This document shows positions 1 through 8,162 of a DNA stretch of 64,000 bases, piece by piece; position 1 is the first letter of the stretch; each line of letters begins with the position of its first letter. The stretch covers positions 1 through 64,000 of the forward strand of contig CALUNI010000002.1 in the NCBI GenBank assembly GCA_944321905.1, written 5' to 3'. The DNA is from an uncultured Muribaculaceae bacterium (GTDB lineage Bacteria > Bacteroidota > Bacteroidia > Bacteroidales > Muribaculaceae). The translations under genes were made by a program, and so were the position numbers. The notes beneath the pieces are model-generated. The model was not told the DNA's origin. It saw only the letters and a list, made by a program, of their open reading frames with translations, and did no database searches.

Positions 1-597
1 GATGCGGACCTGTTGTCCCTGGTACTTTATCAAGTCTTCGGTTGACGACGTGAGTTGGTCGAGCGACACGGTAACGGTGTCGATTTTTGTGGCATCGGGC
101 AGTCCGTTCAGCAATACTCGGGATTCAAACAGTTCACGCGACATGAAGGTGGCTTCCCATCCATATTCTTCGGTATATTCGGGTTGGCCAAGTTGTTGCA
201 GGCCGTTGTACTTGCCTATGTACATGCCGCTCACCGACAGCACCACCTCTTGTCCTATGCGATATGTGTTGAACATGTCGGGGTAGCGTATCGACAAAGG
301 CAGGGCACCGGTTTCGTCTTGTATGTACAGGTTGTTGTATATGTTGCCCGATTCGTCGGAACTGATGACGCGGGCTCTTATGTAGAGGCTGTCGCCGTTT
401 TCGGCAAAGCCTATTGTGTCGATATAATTGCGGTCGGAATTCCAATACTGCGTTTTGAGGTCTTTGATGGTGATGTTGGCTTCGATATCGGTATGCGGTA
501 TGACCATGGGTGGAGTATCGAAATTGTCGGAGCAGCCTGCGATGCCCGCGGCGGCCAACGTCAACACAGAAGCGAGATATGATTTAGAAAGTCTCAT
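1..597 (-). CDS. DUF5689-type lipoprotein, C-terminus cut off by the window edge
   Basis: 199 residues are visible, starting at the ATG read from 597 down. The first 22 residues form a lipoprotein signal peptide ending in the lipobox AGIAGC, so the mature protein should be anchored by Cys22, probably at the outer membrane. The remainder is beta-rich, with the layout I associate with DUF5689 proteins: YWNSD, then D..SGNIYNNLYIQDETGA, then a YRIGQ.V.L segment typical of an OB-like fold. It lies 39 bases downstream of the TonB-dependent receptor on the same strand and is probably co-transcribed, as is usual for DUF5689 lipoproteins beside receptors. The ligand is unknown. The family call is from motif memory. 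Confidence 0.75.
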   Translation of the reverse strand, partial: MRLSKSYLASVLTLAAAGIAGCSDNFDTPPMVIPHTDIEANITIKDLKTQYWNSDRNYIDTIGFAENGDSLYIRARVISSDESGNIYNNLYIQDETGALPLSIRYPDMFNTYRIGQEVVLSVSGMYIGKYNGLQQLGQPEYTEEYGWEATFMSRELFESRVLLNGLPDATKIDTVTVSLDQLTSSTEDLIKYQGQQVRI

Positions 598-636
598 AGT
601 GTGTGTATGTGTCTGTTTTTATTATTGTCGTTAAAT

Positions 637-3393
637 TTAGAACCTTACGCCCATGGTGAAATAAATCTTTATGCCCTGTGCGTAATAGTATTTGTTGGGG
701 TAACGGGTGGTGGTGTAGTTGGTGTAGTCAAAACGTCCCTGCTGGTATCCCCCCGTTTGGATGTTTCTGTTATTCAACACGTTGTCGATGTTCAAGTTCA
801 AGTTGAGCGAGGCTGTGCGGTTGAGGTATATCAGTTTGCCGATGCTCAAGTTCAGCACGAATGCGTCATTGAGCTTCTCTTGGCGCGTGATGCCTTCTAT
901 GCGCCTTTGCAATTCTTCCTCGCTGCTTACCGTGGTCCACAGTCCCGGCATGGCCTCATGGCGTATGGGCGATAAATCGACGTAGCTGTCGCCCATCCAT
1001 ACGCCTGTAACGTTGAAAAACCACATGCCCGGGGCAACATAGTCGAATCCGAGGCTGTAGGCCTGTTGCGGAGTGCCGCTGACGTAAAAGTTTTTCAAAT
1101 ATACTATTTGCGTCGTGTCGGGCATTGAGCCGTTCTCATAGCTGCGCGTGCCGGTAGGACGGTTCTTGTACTGGTATCGCGAGTATGTGCCTGCAAAGTT
1201 GACGGTGAGCGATGGCGTGATTTTGTAGGCAAGTCCTATTTCAACGCCTTTGTAGGTCTTGTTGACGCCGGTAAGCACATAGTTCATGAATGTAGAGAAC
1301 TGGTCGTCGTAGAACGAGGTGCGCTCTGTGTCATCGTATATGTTTGTCCAGAACCCGGTTATCGTACCCTTGAAGTTGCGATAATTGAAGGCATAGGCAA
1401 TGTCGCCCGACAGGATGCGGGCGTTGCTCAGCCCTGTTATTGCATCGTCCTTGATGCGTGGAGATATGTATGACTGCTCAAACGTCGGAGCCTTGGTTCC
1501 GTATGCGGCATGTATGCGGAAGCTGTTGCGTCCGTCAAGTTTGTAGGTTGCTCCGGCCTTGAACATGGCGTTGTCGAACTGGTGCATTTCGCCTTTGCCG
1601 TATGAATTTTCCGGGGCGCGTCCGTTGCGCATTTTTCCGTCGCGTTGGAATTGCGTGTAGCCGATGCGGAATCCGTAGTTGATGTCCCAATGAGGAAGGT
1701 TGATTACGTTTTGCAGCCAGGCATTTGCCGATATGGAATTGATGTCGTAGTCGTAACCGAACCGGTCGCCTTTGAGGACTCGGCGGTTAGGGTTGTTAAG
1801 GTCGTTTTGCAGCATCATGTCGTTTTCGGGAAAGTCGCGCTCGGCAAATTGGTCGATATCGACCCAGTAGCGTCCGCCGAGCAGGTCCTTGACCGTCTTG
1901 TAGTATGATGCCCGTGTGTAGTTCAGCCCTATACCTCCTTGCAGTGTCATGTAGTCGTTGAGGCGCATGTTGAGCGTCGAATTGAACAATACGTTGAACT
2001 GGTTGCTGTGACGCTTTTCAAGTATGTATGACGAGCCTTTCTCGACGCCAGTGAGGTCAGACTCGTAATTGTTGAGGTAGTTGGTTTGGTATAGCGAGCC
2101 CCAGTTTACTTGACGGTAGTTCTCGTCGTTTTGCCACAGGTCGGTGTAAAGAGCCTTTGTTGACTCGTCTTCGTAATATGATGGCAAATAACGGTAATAG
2201 TCGGGACGCGGGTCGGCCGCATTGTACCATTGCAATGCCGACGACGAGTAGTAAGACTTGCGCACGGCAACGCCTGTGTTCAGCGATACGTTGTTGTTGG
2301 GAGTCCACAGCCAGTTGAGTATTGCCGTCGGGTCGAAGCTCTCCACCACGCGTGCTGTGCGCTTGTCGCCGTCGGGCATGTATCCCCAGTTGGGGTTATA
2401 CAGGTTGCTGCCCGACAGGTCGTATGCTTCTTCGTATGTGGCAGAATTGTTGGAGCGTTGTGTCGGTGCACCGAAGGTGGTGAGCGACAGGCTGTGCCTG
2501 TCGTTGAACACTTTCTGGGCCGATAAGAAGTATCCGCCAGAGTGGTAGAAGGTTCCGGGGTAGATTCCTTCGTCGGAGTAGCGTCCTACTGCTGATACCG
2601 TCAGAGCCCAACCTTTGCTGTTGAGGCCGGTGGCATATGTCACCATTCCTCGCGCATAGTAGTTGCCGTTGGTGTATGCGATACTGGCGCGTAGTCCCGG
2701 GGCGTAGTCGCGTGCGAATGTGTTGATGTTGGTCGCGCCGCCGATTTGCCCGAATCCGAAACTTGTCGATTCAAGGCCGATGCCTACATTCTTGTTGCGG
2801 AAGGCCTGGTTCAATCCGCCGAGCATGCTGTAGTTGAAGCGTCCGCGAGCCGGCTCGTTGAAATTTACTCCGTTGATGTAGGTTTCGGAATACTCTGAAT
2901 CGTAACCGCGCAGGCGGAAGCGCATCACGCTGAAGTCCCAACTCGCGGCTTGGTAGAAAACGTCGTCGGACGCGCCCGACAGTAATCCTATGGTTTGGCT
3001 GTTGCCTTCCTCGTCTTCGAGCTGCGACTCGTCGATCATGAGGTCTTCATCGCCGCCGAAACCGGCATAATAGGTCGATTGTGACTCCAAGAGGATTTTC
3101 CCCATGTCGTGGATTACGCCGTTGGTAATTTCAACTTGCGACGACCAGTCATCATAGCCGGCGCACAAGACGAGTAGGTCGCCCACGCCCGGAGAGGCCG
3201 ATGAAATCTGGAAGTCTCCATTGGGGCCGGTCGTCACCGTTATGTCTTGTTCTGCAAGAATGATGGTTGCCCCGGCCAAAGGCTGTCCGTTACGGGCATC
3301 TACCACCACGCCATGCAGTCCCGAACTTTGAGCCAAAGTCTGGAACACGGCGAGCAGAGAGATGAGAAGTAGTAATTTGATTCTCATAAGCAA
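637..3393 (-). CDS. TonB-dependent outer-membrane receptor
   Basis: 918 residues. A signal peptide covers about residues 1-22, followed by a carboxypeptidase-regulatory-like domain (about 25-105, with GVVVDARNGQPLAGATIIL), a plug region (about 130-260) and a long beta-barrel rich in Y/N/W strands. It ends in Phe after an alternating strand (IYFTMGVRF), the usual barrel-assembly signal. It should bind and import a large ligand across the outer membrane using TonB-ExbBD energy; the ligand cannot be read. No SusD gene is adjacent; its partner is the DUF5689 lipoprotein downstream. A second in-frame ATG at 3387 is possible. On the minus strand a TATATTTG -7 box lies at 3503-3510, giving a leader of about 100 bases, but its -33 box is weak. 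Confidence 0.9.
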   Translation of the reverse strand: MLMRIKLLLLISLLAVFQTLAQSSGLHGVVVDARNGQPLAGATIILAEQDITVTTGPNGDFQISSASPGVGDLLVLCAGYDDWSSQVEITNGVIHDMGKILLESQSTYYAGFGGDEDLMIDESQLEDEEGNSQTIGLLSGASDDVFYQAASWDFSVMRFRLRGYDSEYSETYINGVNFNEPARGRFNYSMLGGLNQAFRNKNVGIGLESTSFGFGQIGGATNINTFARDYAPGLRASIAYTNGNYYARGMVTYATGLNSKGWALTVSAVGRYSDEGIYPGTFYHSGGYFLSAQKVFNDRHSLSLTTFGAPTQRSNNSATYEEAYDLSGSNLYNPNWGYMPDGDKRTARVVESFDPTAILNWLWTPNNNVSLNTGVAVRKSYYSSSALQWYNAADPRPDYYRYLPSYYEDESTKALYTDLWQNDENYRQVNWGSLYQTNYLNNYESDLTGVEKGSSYILEKRHSNQFNVLFNSTLNMRLNDYMTLQGGIGLNYTRASYYKTVKDLLGGRYWVDIDQFAERDFPENDMMLQNDLNNPNRRVLKGDRFGYDYDINSISANAWLQNVINLPHWDINYGFRIGYTQFQRDGKMRNGRAPENSYGKGEMHQFDNAMFKAGATYKLDGRNSFRIHAAYGTKAPTFEQSYISPRIKDDAITGLSNARILSGDIAYAFNYRNFKGTITGFWTNIYDDTERTSFYDDQFSTFMNYVLTGVNKTYKGVEIGLAYKITPSLTVNFAGTYSRYQYKNRPTGTRSYENGSMPDTTQIVYLKNFYVSGTPQQAYSLGFDYVAPGMWFFNVTGVWMGDSYVDLSPIRHEAMPGLWTTVSSEEELQRRIEGITRQEKLNDAFVLNLSIGKLIYLNRTASLNLNLNIDNVLNNRNIQTGGYQQGRFDYTNYTTTRYPNKYYYAQGIKIYFTMGVRF

Positions 3394-3783
3394 TGGGTTG
3401 TTATTGAATTAAGTTTTTGTTTATGTCCTAAATAAGATGGTCGAAGCATCTGCAATGAGCGAAGCTGCAAATCAAGCCGTATAAAACGGCATAAAATGCA
3501 AACAAATATATACAATTCTTTTGAAAAGTCATTGTCTCGTGTGAAAAGAAATTAATATGAGGACAAGTTTTGTGCAATTCCGACCAATCAACGGTTGTGG
3601 CAATTCTGTGCAAATTTAATGTGGCAGGCGGTAACAGGTATAACAGCGGTGTAAAAAAAGATGGGCGCAGTCTCGCGTAGTTTCTCCAATATGTTACAAT
3701 TATTTATTTTGTTTGCCTCGGTATTCGGTTTTTGCGGATATTTTCTTAATTTTGAAGCGTACAATGTATAACTGCGATTGATT
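3394..3783. other. Divergent intergenic region between receptor and nuclease-family genes
   Basis: No coding sequence is supported here. It separates divergent transcription units. For the minus strand, CAAATATA (3503-3510) and CAAATTTA (3611-3618) read as TAnnTTTG -7 boxes in reverse complement, neither with a good -33 partner. For the plus strand, TAATTTTG at 3747-3754 preceded at 19 bases by TTCG (3724-3727, one mismatch to TTTG) would start transcripts about 20-25 bases before the ATG at 3784. The rest is AT-rich and unremarkable. Confidence 0.5.
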
Positions 3784-4827
3784 ATGAAAAAATTATTGGC
3801 ATTGATAGTCGTTGTGGCGGTGGTGTTTGCCGCCACTGGCAGCGACAAACGTTATCAAGTGTTCGGGATCAGTTTTTATAATTTGGAAAACTTTTTCGAC
3901 ACAATCAACAACAATGGCAAGTATGACTACGAGTACACCGAGAACGGCTCCAAACAGTGGGACGGCGAGAAGTACCGCAACAAGGTCCATAACATGGCTT
4001 ATGCGATAAGCAAGATGACCACCAAGGCCACGCCCATGGGACCGGCCATAATCGGCGTTTCGGAAGTGGAGAATGTCACGGTGCTGCAAGACTTGGTAAA
4101 GAATGAGGCAATAAAAGACTGGAGGCTGCAAATTGTGCATCACGATTCGCCCGACCTGCGTGGGATAGACGTGGCGCTGCTGTATAATCCGCGTTTCTTC
4201 AGGGTGCTTAACGTGGTTAACTCGCGTGTGGTGGTTGACGGGTATCCCGAATTCAAGACTCGCGACCAAATGTGCGTTACCGGGTTGCTCGCGGGAGAAA
4301 AAGTGAGTGTGATTGTCAATCACTGGCCGTCTCGCTCGGGCGGGCAGGAAAAGTCTAACTACTTGCGTGAAGCAGCGGCTCGCCGGGTAAGGCAAACGGT
4401 TGACTCGCTTCTCGTTGACGACCCTAATCAAGGCATAATAATCATGGGCGACTTGAACGACGACCCGTTCAATTCAAGTGTGGCCGAGGTTCTCGGAGCC
4501 AAAAAGGACGAGGACGACGTGGAGCAGCCGGGCGACTTGTACAATCCGTGGTGGGAAACTCTCGACAAGGGAATAGGCACCTTGGCTTATCGCGGTTCGT
4601 GGAACCTTTTCGACCAAATAATTGTGTCGAAGTATTTCCTTGGCGACCGTTCAAAGCTCACTTTGTTCAAGCACGAGGTTTTGAACTTCGACTTCTTGAA
4701 AACCACGGAAGGCGACCGCAAGGGTTATCCGTTGCGCACTCATGCTTCGGGGGTTTATCTTAATGGTTACAGCGATCACTTCCCTACCGAGATTTTCCTT
4801 GTGAAGGAGGTGGGTGAGCAACAGTAA
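3784..4827 (+). CDS. Endonuclease/exonuclease/phosphatase (EEP) family protein, secreted
   Basis: 347 residues from the ATG at 3784; a TTG six bases earlier is less likely. A hydrophobic signal peptide (MKKLLALIVVVAVVFAATG) is followed by the EEP fold. Visible motifs are YNLENFFD, the metal-binding Glu in VSEVEN, LRGIDVALLYNP, VNHWPSRSGGQ, the catalytic Asp/Asn in IIMGDLNDDP and the terminal SDHFP histidine. Such enzymes hydrolyse phosphodiester or phosphomonoester bonds in nucleic acids, phospholipids or other phosphates; the substrate cannot be told. It is divergent from the receptor/DUF5689 pair, a neighbourhood that recurs in Bacteroidales, so a joint role in scavenging phosphorylated polymers is possible (inference). 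A hairpin plus T-run lies 35 bases downstream. Confidence 0.85.
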   Translation: MKKLLALIVVVAVVFAATGSDKRYQVFGISFYNLENFFDTINNNGKYDYEYTENGSKQWDGEKYRNKVHNMAYAISKMTTKATPMGPAIIGVSEVENVTVLQDLVKNEAIKDWRLQIVHHDSPDLRGIDVALLYNPRFFRVLNVVNSRVVVDGYPEFKTRDQMCVTGLLAGEKVSVIVNHWPSRSGGQEKSNYLREAAARRVRQTVDSLLVDDPNQGIIIMGDLNDDPFNSSVAEVLGAKKDEDDVEQPGDLYNPWWETLDKGIGTLAYRGSWNLFDQIIVSKYFLGDRSKLTLFKHEVLNFDFLKTTEGDRKGYPLRTHASGVYLNGYSDHFPTEIFLVKEVGEQQ

Positions 4828-4862
4828 TCGGGTTGCCGCCTAAGTCGTGTTTTTAAAATACA

Positions 4863-4899
4863 GGGTGTGCAGGTGTACAGGCACACCCGTTTTTTTTGA
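4863..4899 (+). terminator. Intrinsic terminator or attenuator between EEP gene and glycosyltransferase
   Basis: GGGTGTGC (4863-4870) pairs perfectly with GCACACCC (4882-4889) around a 11-base loop, followed by a run of eight T. It lies just after the EEP gene and only seven bases before the preferred start of the next gene, so it may end the upstream unit or attenuate read-through. Confidence 0.75.
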
Positions 4900-4906
4900 T
4901 TGTCAT

Positions 4907-5728
4907 ATGCATGTTACGGCTTCGATAGTTACCTACAATACCGATAGGGATGAGTTGGAGAGATGCTTGCAGTCGTTGGCATCCGACTCGGTACATACCA
5001 TCTATATAAGCGACAATTCGCCCGATGACAGGCTTAGAGGTTTTTGCTCATCTCAAGCCAAGGTGGAATATGTCCATAATCATGGAAATATAGGCTATGG
5101 AGCCGGGCATAACGTTGCCATCCGTCGCAGCATGTCGGCTCATGCCGATTATCATCTGGTACTGAATTCCGACGTTTATTTTGCTCCCGAAATCATTGAG
5201 AGTATAATATCTTACATGGAAGGCAATCAAGATGTTGCGCAACTTATCCCAAATGTGGTTTATCCCGACGGCGCGCTTCAATATGTGTGTAGGCTGCTTC
5301 CGACTCCCATGAACCTTATATTCAGGCGATTCTTGCCTTCGCGTATGGTGGAGTCTATGAATCGCAGGTATTTGCTTAAGTTCTGGAATCATAGCCACCC
5401 GTTGAATGTGCCTTACATGCAGGGTAGTTTCATGTTTTTCCGCACAAGGTGCTTTGAAACGGTAGGATTGTTTGACGAACGATTCTTCATGTATCCCGAG
5501 GATATCGATATCACTCGTCGCATGCATCGCCATTATCGTACAATGTTCTGGCCCGGCGTTACTATAGTCCATGCCCACCGGGCATCGTCGTATAAAAGCA
5601 GTAAGATGCTGAGAGTGCACATGGCAAACATGGTGAAGTATTTTAACAAGTGGGGGTGGCTTTTTGACAAGGAACGCAGGCAATGGAACAGGCAGCTGCT
5701 TGAAACCTTGAATTATGGCGACCGCTGA
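4907..5728 (+). CDS. Glycosyltransferase family 2 (WbbL/rhamnosyltransferase-like)
   Basis: 273 residues from the ATG at 4907. A longer frame opens at 4847 but would read through the terminator hairpin, so the short start (MHVTASIVTYN, a typical GT-A opening) is preferred. Motifs: SIVTYNTDRDELERCL, ISDNSP, GNIGYGAGHNVAI, the NSDVYF metal/sugar-nucleotide site and FDERFFMYPEDIDITRRM near the C-terminal catalytic part. This pattern matches GT2 enzymes of the WbbL/RfbF group that extend surface glycans from NDP-sugars on the cytoplasmic side; donor and acceptor are unknown. It stands alone and converges on the AraC gene, so it is not in a polysaccharide cluster here. Confidence 0.85.
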   Translation: MHVTASIVTYNTDRDELERCLQSLASDSVHTIYISDNSPDDRLRGFCSSQAKVEYVHNHGNIGYGAGHNVAIRRSMSAHADYHLVLNSDVYFAPEIIESIISYMEGNQDVAQLIPNVVYPDGALQYVCRLLPTPMNLIFRRFLPSRMVESMNRRYLLKFWNHSHPLNVPYMQGSFMFFRTRCFETVGLFDERFFMYPEDIDITRRMHRHYRTMFWPGVTIVHAHRASSYKSSKMLRVHMANMVKYFNKWGWLFDKERRQWNRQLLETLNYGDR

Positions 5729-5759
5729 TTTGTCCCTCTCCTGGCTTTGTGAAGAACGG

Positions 5760-6653
5760 TTATTCAAAAAGTTTTTTTCTATATTGTGTGGGCGACACTC
5801 CAAGGTGTGCCTTTACATACTTGCCGAAGAATGACAGGTTTGGGAAGTCGAGGTCGAGAGAAATCTCCTTTATTGACTTGGACGAATGCTTTAGCAGCTT
5901 CTTTATTTCTTTGACCACGAATTCGTTAATCCACTCCGAGGCCGTCTTGCCGCTTGTGCGCTTGCACACCACTGACAGGTATTTGGGCGTGATGCACAGT
6001 TTCTCGGCATAGTAATGTACCGTGCGCTGTTTCAAGTCGCTGTCGGATAGCAGTTCTATGAATCGTCCGAAGAGAATCTCGCTTTGCTTCATCTGGCCGT
6101 TGCCGTTTATGCCCAGGTATTTGTCGATGAAGTGCAGCATCTTGTGGATTGTGGCTATGGCAAGCGACAGCACGATCTCGTGCCTGTACCGGGTGCCGTT
6201 GTTGTTTGAGGCTTCGGCTTTCAGAAGGGTATAATATGTACGCATCCTCTCGGCATCCGAGTCGTTGATGCTTACCACCGGATAGCATGCGAAATGTATG
6301 TTGCTGCTATACAGACGTTCGTTTATAGACAGGGTAGAGAGCAGCATCTGTTGCGACACGGTTATCGCTATGCACTTGAAATTGTCGCTGCACACGATAT
6401 TGCTCATCTGCCTGTTTGGGCGGCACACGAGTATGTCGTTGGTGTGCAGAGAGTAATTGCTCGTGTCGATTTCGCCGCTTATGTCGCCGTCGATGCAAGC
6501 CAAGAACAGGTATGCATCAAGGCTTAGCGACTTGTTGGCAAGGGCGAGGTCTCCCACGTTGAAACACACCGACAGTTCACTATCGGAATAATGAGCCGAG
6601 ATGTAGTTTCTGAAGTCGTTAAACCTTGTGTCCGTGTATTGTTTGGGTTCCAT
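5760..6653 (-). CDS. AraC-family transcriptional regulator (downstream of efflux operon)
   Basis: 297 residues. The N-terminal two thirds is a likely cupin-like sensing domain; the last 100 residues carry the two helix-turn-helix motifs of AraC proteins (ITPKYLSVVCKRTSGKTASEWI, then ISLDLDFPNLSFFGKYVKAH followed by GVSPTQYRK). It is on the same strand as the RND efflux operon and lies beyond its terminator, so it is a separate unit. A TATTTTTG -7 box on the minus strand (6688-6695) gives a leader of about 30 bases. It resembles the AraC gene at 12570 (shared SFFGKY..K in the second HTH); the two flank the efflux operon and could regulate it. The effector is unknown. Confidence 0.88.
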   Translation of the reverse strand: MEPKQYTDTRFNDFRNYISAHYSDSELSVCFNVGDLALANKSLSLDAYLFLACIDGDISGEIDTSNYSLHTNDILVCRPNRQMSNIVCSDNFKCIAITVSQQMLLSTLSINERLYSSNIHFACYPVVSINDSDAERMRTYYTLLKAEASNNNGTRYRHEIVLSLAIATIHKMLHFIDKYLGINGNGQMKQSEILFGRFIELLSDSDLKQRTVHYYAEKLCITPKYLSVVCKRTSGKTASEWINEFVVKEIKKLLKHSSKSIKEISLDLDFPNLSFFGKYVKAHLGVSPTQYRKKLFE

Positions 6654-6773
6654 AGTTAATGGATAAAGAGTTGGTCTTGCATCGTTGCAAAAATAGAAAT
6701 TAAACTTTTTCTATCAGATACCTGAAAGGATACAATGTTGTTCTAATTAACTACGGTAACGCTCGAATTATGT

Positions 6774-6830
6774 TAAAAAACAGGCCGCCAAGTAGCAAAT
6801 AGCCACATCGGCGACCTGTTTGAGTTAAAA
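6774..6830 (-). terminator. Terminator of the RND efflux operon
   Basis: Read on the minus strand, AACAGGTCGCC (6830-6820) pairs with GGCGGCCTGTT (6789-6779) with one mismatch, followed by a T run (6779-6774). It lies just beyond the TolC-family gene. Confidence 0.8.
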
Positions 6831-6848
6831 TGGGTTGTTTTTGACGTG

Positions 6849-8162
6849 TTATTCAAGTGTGCCTGTGGCGCGAAGATATTCGGTTTGGTAAATCTTGTAT
6901 TGCGTCAAAGCCTCTATGCGGTTGCTGTGTGCCTGCTGCCATTGGGATTGTGCATCGAGCAAGTCGGTGAGGGTGCACATGGAGGCACGGTATCGCGTTT
7001 CCATGACACGCAGGTTCTCGTCGGCCTGTCGGCATCCTGTTTGTGCGGTTTGCACGAGGTTGTATCCGTCTATTACGTTTTGCGTAGCCTGCCTCGCTTC
7101 GATGTTCAATAGCCGGGTGTTTCGTTGCAGGTCGAGCCGGGAATTGTATAGTTCTATTTTTGCCTTCTTTACTTTCTTGGTGTTTTCGCCCCAGTGCAGT
7201 ATGGGTATGCTCAACGATGCCATTACCAGGCCTATTCCGTCTTGGAACTTTTGGGTAAACGGTATGTAGTTGCCTTGTGCGTCAACGTTCATTCCGTTCA
7301 CCTTGACGTTGCCGTAGTAGGTGTATCCTGCGCTAAGAGCTAATTGTGGCAACATGTCGGCGCGGGCGAGCTTTATTTGTTGCTCGTTGGCTTCCACTTG
7401 CTGTTGCAGTAGCGCAAGCTCGGGCCGCATGGATATGTCGCCGTCAAGTGCCACAGGTTCGGTGGCCTGTATTACGGTGTCGGTTGGGGTTATCGTGGTC
7501 TCGAAAGGCAGTCCCGTGACGTTGCACAGAGCCAGCCGGCACAGGTCGGCACCGTTACGCGCCTTTTGCAACTGGTAGGTTATTTCGCTTTGTTTGGCCG
7601 ATATGCGCAGCAGCTCGTTTTCTGTTCCCATGCCGGCCTTGACGGCGGTTCCCACCTGTTTCAACAATGTGTCCATCTGGGCATTGTATGTCTCAAGCAT
7701 TTTTACTTTCGACAAGACCGATATGTAGGTCCAGTAGGCATTGTCGGCATCGGCAATCACCTGCATTCGTGTTTTGCGCTGTTCTTGTTCGGCACATTCC
7801 ACCCCGATTCGGGCAAGCTTGTTGCCGGTACGTATTTTGCCTCCTGTGTATAACGGTTGCGTCAACGTTATGCCGGCCATGTACATCCCGCGCATCTGCA
7901 ATTCCATGCCCATCATGTCGAGGTCGGGAACCATGTAAACGGCAGAGGCCATTCCGTCGATTTTGGGCAGATATGAAGTAAAGGCGATTTCTTTTTCAAG
8001 CCGGGCTTGTCGCAGCCGGTTGTCGGCCTGTTTTATTTGTTCGTTGTTGTCCAAGGCCATTTGTCGGCATTCGGCTTGCGACAATGTTATGCTGCTGTCG
8101 GCAGCCGAGGCGAGCCGGGCAATTGCGAGGCAACATATCAGTATTATCAATCTATGTGTCAT
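6849..8162 (-). CDS. TolC-family outer-membrane efflux protein
   Basis: 437 residues with an N-terminal signal peptide (cleavage probably after RLASA, about residue 20). The body shows the two-fold repeat of long amphipathic helices and short beta segments typical of TolC/OprM channels: LSQAECRQMALDNNEQIKQA opening the first half and RYRASMCTLTDLLDAQSQW in the second. It should form the trimeric exit duct of the pump. It is the last gene of a three-gene operon, with its start overlapping the stop of the RND pump gene by four bases (8159-8162), implying translational coupling. No lipobox is visible. Confidence 0.92.
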   Translation of the reverse strand: MTHRLIILICCLAIARLASAADSSITLSQAECRQMALDNNEQIKQADNRLRQARLEKEIAFTSYLPKIDGMASAVYMVPDLDMMGMELQMRGMYMAGITLTQPLYTGGKIRTGNKLARIGVECAEQEQRKTRMQVIADADNAYWTYISVLSKVKMLETYNAQMDTLLKQVGTAVKAGMGTENELLRISAKQSEITYQLQKARNGADLCRLALCNVTGLPFETTITPTDTVIQATEPVALDGDISMRPELALLQQQVEANEQQIKLARADMLPQLALSAGYTYYGNVKVNGMNVDAQGNYIPFTQKFQDGIGLVMASLSIPILHWGENTKKVKKAKIELYNSRLDLQRNTRLLNIEARQATQNVIDGYNLVQTAQTGCRQADENLRVMETRYRASMCTLTDLLDAQSQWQQAHSNRIEALTQYKIYQTEYLRATGTLE

